A DNA stretch of 64,000 nt, taken from contig CAKUIM010000002.1 in NCBI GenBank assembly GCA_934660965.1, positions 62,001-126,000 on the forward strand, read 5' to 3'. Under the pieces are notes generated by a model. It worked only from the letters and a program-made list of their open reading frames with translations. It was not told where the DNA came from and ran no database searches. Below, in pieces: positions 57,176 through 64,000 of this stretch (positions are counted from its first letter, which is position 1; the number at the start of each line of letters is the position of its first letter). This DNA comes from an uncultured Oscillospiraceae bacterium. Lineage in GTDB: Bacteria; Bacillota; Clostridia; Oscillospirales; Oscillospiraceae. Both the position numbers and the translations under genes were made by a program.

Positions 57176-59980
57176 TTACACAAGGGCCCGCCAGAGGAAG
57201 GTAACAATCTGGGCGCGGGTGCAGAGATCGGCGGGACTGAAGGTTGTGGGGGTGGTGCCGGTGGTCACGCCCTCCCGGAGGGCCCAGGCCACTGCGCCGG
57301 CATAGTAGTCGCTCTCGGCAACGTCCGCAAAGGCCGCGCCGCCCTCCGCCGCCGGAGACTTCATCATCCGCCACAGGAAGGTGACGATCTGGCCGCGGCT
57401 GCAAAGGCCGTCCGGGTCAAAGAGGGTGCCGCCCACGCCGGCGGCGATGCCGTGCTCCGCCGCCCAGGCCACGGCGTAGTAGTAATAGCTGCCCTCGGCC
57501 ACGTCGGTAAAGGGCATGGAGACAGCGCCCTGGGGCATGGGGCTGCCCGCTGCGCGCCACAGGAAGGTGACGGCCTGGGCCCGGGTGCACAGCCCCTCCG
57601 GGTCAAAGAGGCCGCCGCCCACGCCGGCGGCGACACCGCTGCCCGCCGCCCAGTTCACCGCTTCCTCGTAGTAGCTGCCCGCCGGCACATCGGCAAAGCC
57701 GCTGCCGGCGGCCTGCCGGGCCTGCCAGGCGGCATAGACCGTCACGCTGCCGGTGAGCACAACGCTCGACGCACGGCTTGTCAGGGCCGCATCGCTGTAC
57801 CAGCCGAGGAAGGTGTAGCCGGAGCGCACCGGCACATAGCCCGCCAAATCCACCTGGGTGCCGTAGGGGCCGTATACCGGGGAGATGGCGCTGCCGCCGT
57901 TGGTCTCAAAAATCAGGGCAAAATAGTCGGGCCGGAGGATTTCCGGGTTGAGGTCGGTGCCCGCGCTGGCCGGGGAGGCGAGATACCCCACCGTCTCCTT
58001 GTAGCGGGCCACAAAGGTATACACCTTGCCGGACTCCAGGCCGGTGAACTCGGGGCTGTCCTGCCAGGTCTGCCCGTCCCTGCTGTACTCGGGCTGTGCG
58101 CCGTTTTCATTTGCGGGGATGGTCTTGAGGGTGATGCTGGTGGTGGTCCGGCGCTCAAGCTCCGGGGCCGCCGGGGCGGCCTGGGGCGCACGCTCCACGG
58201 CAAAGGCAAGCGCCGCTTCCGCGCTCACGCCGTTGCTGCCGGAGATGGTGAGGGTCTCCTGATAGGCGCCCACGGCAAGGCCCTCCCGGGGCTGGACGGA
58301 GAACACCGCCGCCGCGTTGGGGGCGATGCTGGCCGACGCGCCCGTAAAGCCGGAGACCGCCGTGACCGCATAGTCCCTGCCGGTGGGCAGATCCACGGTG
58401 ATGGGCTGGTTGCCGGTGTTGGTAATGGTGACGCTCTGGGCCGCGGGGGCGGTATAGCCGAACTGGGCCGTGCCGAAGTCAAGGCTTGCGGGGGCGGCCT
58501 CAATGGAGTAGACGGCCGCGATAGCGTCGGCGATGATCTCAATGTCACCGTTGATCTTCGCCCCCGGGATGGTCAGCGCGCCGCCGGCAAAGGTGTAGTC
58601 CGCCGCGGGAAGCTCGCTGCCGTTCACCTTGACGGTGATGGTCTCGGGCAGCACATAGCCCTCGTCGGGGGTGAGGGTGGCGGTGTAGTCTGCGGTGTCG
58701 CTGATGAGGCGGTAGTCCGCCGGATTGCTGGTGGTGATGTGGGTGAGGGTATTGGTCACGGCATAGGCATTGTGCGCGAAGTTGACCGTCCTGGTCACGC
58801 CCATATAATCGGTCCGGCAGTCGCCGTTATACTGCTCGGAGAACAGGGCGATGGTCTTGTCCGACATGTCAATGCCGGAAAGGTCGATCTTCAGGGTGCC
58901 GGAGGCGCTCTCGGGCTGGGTCAGGCGGCCGTAGTAGCAGACGGCGCCGGTGGTGTCCCGGATCACGGCGGAAATATACTCATTGGGCGCGCTCTCCGTC
59001 TTGGGCACGGCCCCGGAGTAGGATACGGTCAGATTTTTCCCGTCAAACACCTGGGCATGGGCAGCAAAGCCGTCCCTGCTGGTGTCGCGCAGCGTCAGCT
59101 TCCACTCGCTGCCGGCATAGTCCGCCACGGCGGCAAGGCCGCCGTCCATCCCGGCCGCCGACTTGCCGCCCACAGCGGCTGAGACAAGCCAGACCTTGCC
59201 CGGGTCAAGGTTCATGGCCGGGCGGGCGCCCTGGATTTCGCCGGCAGCCTGGGACTGCTCGTCGCCCCGGTAGCTGCTGATCTGGCCCACCACCCAGACG
59301 TCCTCCTCGTCCCTGGAGTAAGAGCGCAGCCAGTAGCCCGTTCCGTAGGTCCCGTCGGCGGACATCGGGCCCGCGATGCGGGTGCTGTTCGCGGATGTGG
59401 CGCTGGGGAAGCCGTACTTTTCCTCCCGGATCTCCAGCCAGGAGAGGAAAAAGACCTTGTCGCCGTTTAGAATGTTGTCATACGGTCTATAAAATGCGCT
59501 GACCGTGCCGGGAATGTCCGTTCCCCACTTCGCCTCGCGGTCGCTCTTGGTCACGGCCAGCACCACGGCCTGCTCCGCCGCCGAGAAGGCGCCGTTGAAG
59601 AACGTGCCGTTGCACCAGGCGCGGGCCGCGCTGTTTGCCCAGAGATAGTCGGCGTCGCTCGTGCCGAACCGGAAGCGGGTGTCGATGACCTGGTCCGCAA
59701 GGAGGAACAGGCCGTCGCGGCCGGTGTCCTCATTGGTCTTGGTGTCCAGCACACGCCATTTGATGGGGGACTTCTGGGCCGGCGTCACCGTGCCGCCCAC
59801 GGTGTCGCCCCACTGGCCGAAGTAAAGATACTGATAGGCGTTGGCGGTGCTGTCATACCCCGCGATGCCGCCCAGGCCAAACTGGATGGCCTTGCCGTTG
59901 CCTGCGGCAAAGGCCGGCGCGGGCAGCGCCGGGAACACCATGCACAGGATGAGCAGGGCACTTAACAGCCGTTTTTTCAT
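57176..59980 (-). CDS. secreted SLH-domain protein with DUF6273 and InlB-type repeat
   Basis: 934 residues from MKKRLLSALLILCMVFPALP at 59980 (AAAAGGGGAG upstream). Signal peptide likely cut after APAFA. Residues 25-250 look like DUF6273 (YLYFGQWGDTVGG, IKWRVLDTKTNEDTGRDGLFLLAD, GYWLRSYSRDEEDVW). Two or three Ig-like/beta-sandwich regions follow, then an InlB B-repeat (FETNGGSAISPVYGPYGTQ, GYTFLGWYSD) and three SLH repeats (FADVPAGSYYEEAVNWAAG, FTDVAEGSYYYYAVAWAA, FADVAESDYYAGAVAWAL). SLH repeats hold it to the cell wall. Role unknown; adhesion or surface display is a guess. Confidence 0.9.
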   Translation of the reverse strand: MKKRLLSALLILCMVFPALPAPAFAAGNGKAIQFGLGGIAGYDSTANAYQYLYFGQWGDTVGGTVTPAQKSPIKWRVLDTKTNEDTGRDGLFLLADQVIDTRFRFGTSDADYLWANSAARAWCNGTFFNGAFSAAEQAVVLAVTKSDREAKWGTDIPGTVSAFYRPYDNILNGDKVFFLSWLEIREEKYGFPSATSANSTRIAGPMSADGTYGTGYWLRSYSRDEEDVWVVGQISSYRGDEQSQAAGEIQGARPAMNLDPGKVWLVSAAVGGKSAAGMDGGLAAVADYAGSEWKLTLRDTSRDGFAAHAQVFDGKNLTVSYSGAVPKTESAPNEYISAVIRDTTGAVCYYGRLTQPESASGTLKIDLSGIDMSDKTIALFSEQYNGDCRTDYMGVTRTVNFAHNAYAVTNTLTHITTSNPADYRLISDTADYTATLTPDEGYVLPETITVKVNGSELPAADYTFAGGALTIPGAKINGDIEIIADAIAAVYSIEAAPASLDFGTAQFGYTAPAAQSVTITNTGNQPITVDLPTGRDYAVTAVSGFTGASASIAPNAAAVFSVQPREGLAVGAYQETLTISGSNGVSAEAALAFAVERAPQAAPAAPELERRTTTSITLKTIPANENGAQPEYSRDGQTWQDSPEFTGLESGKVYTFVARYKETVGYLASPASAGTDLNPEILRPDYFALIFETNGGSAISPVYGPYGTQVDLAGYVPVRSGYTFLGWYSDAALTSRASSVVLTGSVTVYAAWQARQAAGSGFADVPAGSYYEEAVNWAAGSGVAAGVGGGLFDPEGLCTRAQAVTFLWRAAGSPMPQGAVSMPFTDVAEGSYYYYAVAWAAEHGIAAGVGGTLFDPDGLCSRGQIVTFLWRMMKSPAAEGGAAFADVAESDYYAGAVAWALREGVTTGTTPTTFSPADLCTRAQIVTFLWRALV

Positions 59981-60015
59981 GTCCGTTTCTCCCCTTTTCA
60001 ATTATTTACTCAAAA

Positions 60016-60044
60016 ATTATACCAGATTTCCAGGCGGGAAGCAA
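60016..60044 (-). promoter_or_regulatory. promoter of the SLH/DUF6273 gene
   Basis: Minus strand TTGCTT, 17-base spacer, TATAAT. Confidence 0.75.
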
Positions 60045-60092
60045 TCAAAACATGGCAAATTCATCCAGAATTTGAACGTTTCCCCACGGGGG

Positions 60093-60128
60093 CAAAAAAG
60101 GCCCCCGCCAGGTGCGGCAGGAGCCTTT
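60093..60128 (-). terminator. terminator of the ZIP gene
   Basis: Imperfect GC-rich stem (AAGGCTCCTGCCG with GGCGGGGGCCTT on the minus strand) followed by TTTTTTG. Confidence 0.7.
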
Positions 60129-60152
60129 CCGCATTTTCGCATTGTCCTCCCT

Positions 60153-60923
60153 TCAGCCCAGGGCCACGTCCAGCACCATCATCAGCACAAAGCCGGCGGC
60201 GGCCCCCACAGTGCCCAGGTTGGAATGCTCCCCCGCCTGGGACTCGGGGATGAGCTCCTCAATCACCACATAAATCATGGCCCCCGCGGCAAAGGAGAGC
60301 AGATAGGGCAGCACCGGCGTGAGCTGCCGGGCCAGGGCGATGGTCAGCGCCGCGCCCACCGGCTCCACAAGGCCGGAGAGCACGCCGTACAAGAAGGCCT
60401 TCCCCCGGCTCGCCCCCTCCCCCCGCATGGGCAGGGACACAATGGCACCCTCCGGGAAGTTCTGGATGGCAATGCCCAGGGCCAGGGCAAAGGCGCCGGT
60501 CATGCTCACCCCCGCGCTGCCAGACGCCGCACCGGCGTAGGCAACACCCACCGCCATCCCCTCGGGCAGGTTGTGGAGGGTGACGGCGAACACCAGCATG
60601 GCCGTGCGGGACACCCGGGCGCGCACCCCCTCGGGCTTGTCGCTGTGGCGGTGGAGGTGGGGCACCAGGCTGTCCAGCGCCAGCAGCAGCACGATGCCCA
60701 GCAGAAAGCCCACCGCCGCCGGCAGCCACGCCGGCACCGCACCCCCCCGGGACTGCTCGATGGCCGGGATGAGCAGCGACCACACCGACGCGGCGATCAT
60801 CACCCCCGAGGCAAAGCCCAGCAGCAGCTTCTCCACCCGGGGCGGAATGTCCCCCTTCAAGAAAAATACCATCGCCGCCCCCAGGCTGGTGCCCAGCAGG
60901 GGCAGCAGCAATACAACAGCCAT
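60153..60923 (-). CDS. ZIP family metal transporter
   Basis: 256 residues, eight helices. Start 60923 (MAVVLLLPLLGTSLGAAMVF) has AAAGGAGGAA; the frame is open 10 codons further. Metal site in helices 4-5: VTLHNLPEGMAVGV and AIQNFPEGAIVSL, with the histidine-bearing loop VPHLHRHSDKPEG between helices 3 and 4. The HNLPEG/QNFPEG pair resembles the ZupT/GufA group, which imports zinc, iron or manganese. The only gene of its transcript, with the 16-bp palindrome about 115 bases upstream. Confidence 0.92.
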   Translation of the reverse strand: MAVVLLLPLLGTSLGAAMVFFLKGDIPPRVEKLLLGFASGVMIAASVWSLLIPAIEQSRGGAVPAWLPAAVGFLLGIVLLLALDSLVPHLHRHSDKPEGVRARVSRTAMLVFAVTLHNLPEGMAVGVAYAGAASGSAGVSMTGAFALALGIAIQNFPEGAIVSLPMRGEGASRGKAFLYGVLSGLVEPVGAALTIALARQLTPVLPYLLSFAAGAMIYVVIEELIPESQAGEHSNLGTVGAAAGFVLMMVLDVALG

Positions 60924-61035
60924 GCGCTGTTTCCTCCTTTCCGCTTCGCCCAAGGCCTTCCGGCCCCGGCGGCCCTGTCTGCACCCTGCCCCGGGTCCCA
61001 GCCCGGGCAGATGTGCAGTTCAGATCTCTTCTTTA

Positions 61036-61051
61036 GTTAGCTAACGCTAAC
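61036..61051. promoter_or_regulatory. GTTAGC-N4-GCTAAC operator before the ZIP gene
   Basis: Perfect palindrome GTTAGC-TAAC-GCTAAC, third copy of the motif at 43197 and 43246. Other sequence in 60924-61207 includes one 8-base-pair hairpin (GTTGCCGC/GCGGCAAC); no clear -35/-10 pair. Confidence 0.7.
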
Positions 61052-61207
61052 TTCCGTGTTGAATCGTTGCCGCACTCCGGCGGCAACGGGGGCCGGCAGC
61101 CAGACAAGGCTGCGGCCGGACCTGCGCACACCCATGCACATAGGGCGGCGCTTCTATTTTTATTATAGGCACCGCAGCGGAAAAAGTCAATGTGCAGGCA
61201 CATGGCA

Positions 61208-61241
61208 AAGGGCGGCGCGGCCCAATGGCCGCGCCGCCCTT
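61208..61241 (-). terminator. hairpin after the 5'-nucleotidase gene
   Basis: Perfect 15-base-pair stem AAGGGCGGCGCGGCC/GGCCGCGCCGCCCTT with a 4-base loop, 25 bases after the stop; only TTGCC follows, so termination may be weak or Rho-aided. Confidence 0.6.
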
Positions 61242-61265
61242 GAAGCAAGCGGGTGGGATAAGGGC

Positions 61266-63455
61266 TTAGCCCTTGAGGGTCTTGCTGAAGTTCATGAAGA
61301 TCTGGGCGATCTCCGCGCGGATGGCGGTGCCGCCGGGCAGCAGCTTGCCGTCGGAGCCCTTGATGACGCCCTGCTCCACGGCCCACTGCATGGCCTGCTG
61401 GGCCCAGTCGGCCACGTCGCCGGCGTCAGGGTAGGCGGACAGACCGGCCTTGGACTCGGGCTTGCCGGCGTAGCGCCAGAGCATGGTGACGACCTCCTGG
61501 CGGGTGATGGGGCCGGTGGGGTTGGTGCCGTCGGAAATGCCGTCCTCCACGGCCCAGGCAACGGCCTTCTCATACCAGGTCTCGCCGCCGGTGGTGTCCT
61601 TGCCGCTCAGGCGGGCCAGCATGGTCATGAGCATGGCGCGGTTGACGCTCTCATCGGGGGAGAACACGCCGGCGCCGGTGCCGTTCATGATCTTCTGCTC
61701 CTGCACGTACTTCACGGCCGCATAGTACCAGGCATCGGCGGACACGTCGGTGAAGTCAACCTTGGTGGGGTCGTTGACGATGGTGATGCGCCCGGCGCTC
61801 TTGGCGTAGCCGGTGACCTTGCCGCCGGAGAAGGACTTGACGTAGTTGGCCACGACCATGTAGTCCTCCATCACGTAGTCGAGCACGTTCTCGGCGCCGG
61901 AGAACATGGCGAAGCCGTCGCCCAGGTTGCGCAGGGTGTAGTTGTAGCCGGCCATGTTGTAGTGGGCGTCCAGCTTGAGGGGCTCGTACTTGCCGGTCTT
62001 GCGGTTGAGCACTTCAACGTTGCTCACCCGGTACTGGCCGGTGGGGCCGCCCACCCAGACGTTCTTCTCGTTCTTCTGCACGGTGGAGGGGACGGCGGTG
62101 TTGATGGTGTACTTGATGCCGGAGACCTGGAGGAAGCCGCCGTTCTCGCGGGTGCCCTCGGCGTTGGCGTCCTTGGCGCCCCACTCCAGGGCGTCGAGCA
62201 CCTGCTGGCCGGTCACTTTAATAAGGCAGGCCACGTTCCCGAAGGTGTGGATCTCCTTGCAGGTCTTGTAGGTGATGTCGCCGGTGATGGCGCCGTTGCG
62301 CACGCCGCCGCCGTTCATCACGGCCAGGTCAACATCCATATCCATGTTGTCGAAGAGGTGGTACAGCGCGTCGGCGGCAAAGTCGCCGGAGTTGGTCTCC
62401 TGCTTGCGCACCAGGCGGTTGCCGTCGGCGTCGTAGTTATCCAGGGTATCGCTGATGGAGCCGATCTTCTCGCCCAGCTGATTGTCGATCTTGGTCATCC
62501 AGGCATCCTCGATGGCCTTCACATCGGCGTCGGCCTCAAGGTCTTTCAGGTCCTCGCCGTGGAGGAGCTTGGTGGTCACAGTGCCGTCCTTGGCGATGGT
62601 CATCCGGCCCAGGGCCGCGAAGTAGGAGCCGGTCTGGGTGAGCATGACGGTTTTGCCCGCCTTGTCCTTCACCTGCTTGCCCTCCACAGTGGAGTGGGAG
62701 TGGCCGTCAATAAAGGCCAGCAGACCGGTGGTGTGCTCGATGACGTCCTCGGAGTTCCAGGGGTCGGAGGCAGGGTCGTCACCCAGGTGGCCCAGGGCGA
62801 TGACATAGTCGGCCTCCTTGGCGGCGGCGTCGATGGCCTTCTGCACGGCGGCATAGAGCTCCGCGCCGTCCTTACCGCCGGCGATGCCGTAGATGTAGTT
62901 GCCCTTGCCGTCCTGGAAGTAGGCGGGGGTGGACTTGGTGAAGGACTCGGGGGTGGTGATGCCTACGAAGGCGATCTTCTTGCCGCCCACCTCGAACACC
63001 TTGTAGGAGTCCAGCACGCTCTCGCCCGCCGTGCCGTTCTTCTCGTGGTAGAAGTTGCAGGACACATAGGGGAAGCTGGCCCACTTGATGGCGTTCATAC
63101 AGCCGTCCATGCCGTAGTCAAACTCATGGTTGCCCAGGGTGGCCAGGTCATAGCCGGCGGCGTTCATCAGCTTGATGATGGTCTCGCCCTTGTCCATGGA
63201 GCCGTAAGCGGTGCCCTGGATGTGGTCGCCGGCGTCCACCAGAAGGGTGCCCTCGCCCAGGCTCTTCTTCAGGGCGGCCACCTTGGAATAGGTCACGTCT
63301 TTGTCGATGTAGGTATGCACGTCGTTGCTGTAAAGGATGGTGATGCCGTCGCTGGGGGCGGGCGCGATGAGCACGTCATTGTCCGCCAGGGCGGGCAGAG
63401 CAAGGCTCATGACCATCGCCACGGCCAGCAGCAAGGAAAGTAATTTCTTCTTCAC
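61266..63455 (-). CDS. secreted 5'-nucleotidase/UDP-sugar hydrolase with SLH repeats
   Basis: 729 residues from a GTG at 63455 (VKKKLLSLLLAVAMVMSLAL), chosen for AAAGGTGG upstream; ATG 63482 lacks a ribosome site. Signal peptide cut near LPALA. Metallophosphatase motifs: YSNDVHTYI (the usual NDxHG has Thr here), LVDAGDHIQG, LGNHEFDYG, GHLGDDP and GHSHSTVEG. The 5'-nucleotidase C-terminal domain has TNSGDFAADALYHLF and NGGGVRNGAITGDI. Three SLH repeats from about residue 560 (FTDVSADAWYYAAVKYVQEQ) tie it to the wall. It would release nucleosides and phosphate outside the cell. Confidence 0.92.
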   Translation of the reverse strand: MKKKLLSLLLAVAMVMSLALPALADNDVLIAPAPSDGITILYSNDVHTYIDKDVTYSKVAALKKSLGEGTLLVDAGDHIQGTAYGSMDKGETIIKLMNAAGYDLATLGNHEFDYGMDGCMNAIKWASFPYVSCNFYHEKNGTAGESVLDSYKVFEVGGKKIAFVGITTPESFTKSTPAYFQDGKGNYIYGIAGGKDGAELYAAVQKAIDAAAKEADYVIALGHLGDDPASDPWNSEDVIEHTTGLLAFIDGHSHSTVEGKQVKDKAGKTVMLTQTGSYFAALGRMTIAKDGTVTTKLLHGEDLKDLEADADVKAIEDAWMTKIDNQLGEKIGSISDTLDNYDADGNRLVRKQETNSGDFAADALYHLFDNMDMDVDLAVMNGGGVRNGAITGDITYKTCKEIHTFGNVACLIKVTGQQVLDALEWGAKDANAEGTRENGGFLQVSGIKYTINTAVPSTVQKNEKNVWVGGPTGQYRVSNVEVLNRKTGKYEPLKLDAHYNMAGYNYTLRNLGDGFAMFSGAENVLDYVMEDYMVVANYVKSFSGGKVTGYAKSAGRITIVNDPTKVDFTDVSADAWYYAAVKYVQEQKIMNGTGAGVFSPDESVNRAMLMTMLARLSGKDTTGGETWYEKAVAWAVEDGISDGTNPTGPITRQEVVTMLWRYAGKPESKAGLSAYPDAGDVADWAQQAMQWAVEQGVIKGSDGKLLPGGTAIRAEIAQIFMNFSKTLKG

Positions 63456-63532
63456 TTGAATAGCCACCTTTCTTTTTTCCATGATCGCCGGGCAGCAAGG
63501 GGTCTGCTTCCCCCTTGCCCGTTCGCACCCCC

Positions 63533-63561
63533 ATCATATCCGAAACCGCCGCAGTTTTCAA
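63533..63561 (-). promoter_or_regulatory. promoter of the 5'-nucleotidase gene
   Basis: Minus strand TTGAAA, 17-base spacer, TATGAT. Confidence 0.75.
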
Positions 63562-63605
63562 GGCATTTTACACAAGTTTTTCGTCCTTTTTTCCAAATCT
63601 GGCAG

Positions 63606-63642
63606 CAAAATAACTGCGCCGCAGAAATCCTCCGCGGCGCAG
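63606..63642 (-). terminator. prfB terminator
   Basis: Nine-base-pair stem CTGCGCCGC/GCGGCGCAG followed on the minus strand by TTATTTTGC. Confidence 0.75.
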
Positions 63643-63649
63643 CGTGCTG

Positions 63650-64000
63650 TTATTTCGTGGCCCAGCTGCCGGTGGCAAGGGCGGTGAGGTAGGCGTTGAT
63701 GAAGCCGTCCAGGTCGCCGTCCATGACGGCGTTGATGTTGCTGGTTTCATAGGCGGTGCGGTTATCCTTCACCAGCTGGTAGGGCATGAACACGTAGGAG
63801 CGGATCTGGCTGCCCCACTCGATCTTGAGCTGGTTTCCCTTGATGTCGGAGATCTTGTCCAGGTGCTCCTGCTCCTTGATCTGCACCAGCTTGGAGCGGA
63901 GCATTTTCATACAGGTCTCCTTGTTCTGGAACTGGCTGCGCTCCTGCTGGGAGGCCACCACGATACCGGTGGGCTTGTGGATCAGGCGCACGGCGGAGGA
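63650..64000 (-). CDS. prfB: peptide chain release factor 2, C-terminal part
   Basis: The last 116 codons; the 5' part lies beyond the right edge. Sequence SSAVRLIHKPTGIVVASQQERSQ is the region just after the GGQ loop, and IRSYVFMPYQLVKDNRTAYET with GDLDGFINAYL ends RF2 (RF1 has HPYKLD...). The factor ends translation at TGA and TAA. The GGQ motif, the SPF stop-reading motif and the possible programmed frameshift site are outside the window. Confidence 0.95.
   Translation of the reverse strand, partial: SSAVRLIHKPTGIVVASQQERSQFQNKETCMKMLRSKLVQIKEQEHLDKISDIKGNQLKIEWGSQIRSYVFMPYQLVKDNRTAYETSNINAVMDGDLDGFINAYLTALATGSWATK

Noticed and set aside
61056..63443. Plus-strand open frame of 795 codons over the 5'-nucleotidase
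   Set aside because: Antisense shadow with His/Gly/Val bias and no domain; the minus strand carries all nucleotidase motifs.

Overview
The window is a high-GC Gram-positive chromosome segment, most like a gut-type Clostridia of the Oscillospirales group (Flavonifractor, Intestinimonas or Lawsonibacter-like). This is inferred from the L21-Prp-L27 block with an N-terminally extended L27, a glycine T-box leader, SLH-domain surface proteins, a DUF3793 protein beside a flavodoxin, PadR/DUF4097 genes, and a gene set for anaerobic acyl-CoA and arginine metabolism. Genus is not fixed by the sequence. I found no rRNA, CRISPR array, insertion sequence or prophage.

Layout. 1-4.4 kb: end of an OxlT-like transporter, an MBL hydrolase, a PspC protein and a PadR/DUF4097 envelope operon. 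4.5-7.9 kb: Mrp-type Fe-S carrier, then rplU-prp-rpmA and obg. 8.0-13.6 kb: a divergent cluster with a DUF4353 lipoprotein on one side and a VTC polyphosphate polymerase, DUF4956 membrane protein, response regulator and histidine kinase on the other; both promoters carry the same direct-repeat operator. 13.7-28.0 kb: a 13-gene minus-strand operon holding a complete LIV-type ABC importer, two BKACE (DUF849) enzymes, a carnitine/gulonate-type dehydrogenase, a ketopantoate-reductase-like enzyme, two CoA-transferases, a thiolase and an SDR reductase. 28.0-29.4 kb: a divergent sigma-54 activator facing two copies of a -24/-12 promoter, each with its own palindromic upstream sites.

29.6-37.5 kb: CofE-like ligase, LtaS-like sulfatase, split transketolase, three tRNAs, an EFR1 flavodoxin/ferredoxin protein and the thioredoxin/thioredoxin reductase pair. 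37.6-43.0 kb: glycyl-tRNA synthetase preceded by an acyltransferase and a Gly-specific T-box, an alpha/beta hydrolase and asparaginyl-tRNA synthetase. 43.2-52.3 kb: a DUF3793-flavodoxin operon with two copies of a 16-bp palindrome, a two-component system, a DUF1846 protein, glutamine-dependent NAD synthetase with a duplicated 3' end, and a split chromate transporter. 52.4-57.0 kb: the arginine deiminase operon arcA-arcB-arcC plus a YfcC-family carrier. 57.2-64 kb: two secreted SLH proteins, a ZIP metal transporter under a third copy of the 16-bp palindrome, and the end of prfB.

How the parts fit. The sigma-54 operon reads as one importable-substrate pathway: uptake, oxidation of a beta-hydroxy acid to a beta-keto acid, BKACE cleavage with acetyl-CoA to acetoacetate plus a new acyl-CoA, CoA transfer onto acetoacetate, and thiolysis to acetyl-CoA or reduction towards butyrate. 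The substrate is not shown by the sequence. This operon and the operator-linked VTC cluster are the best candidates for incompletely described systems here.
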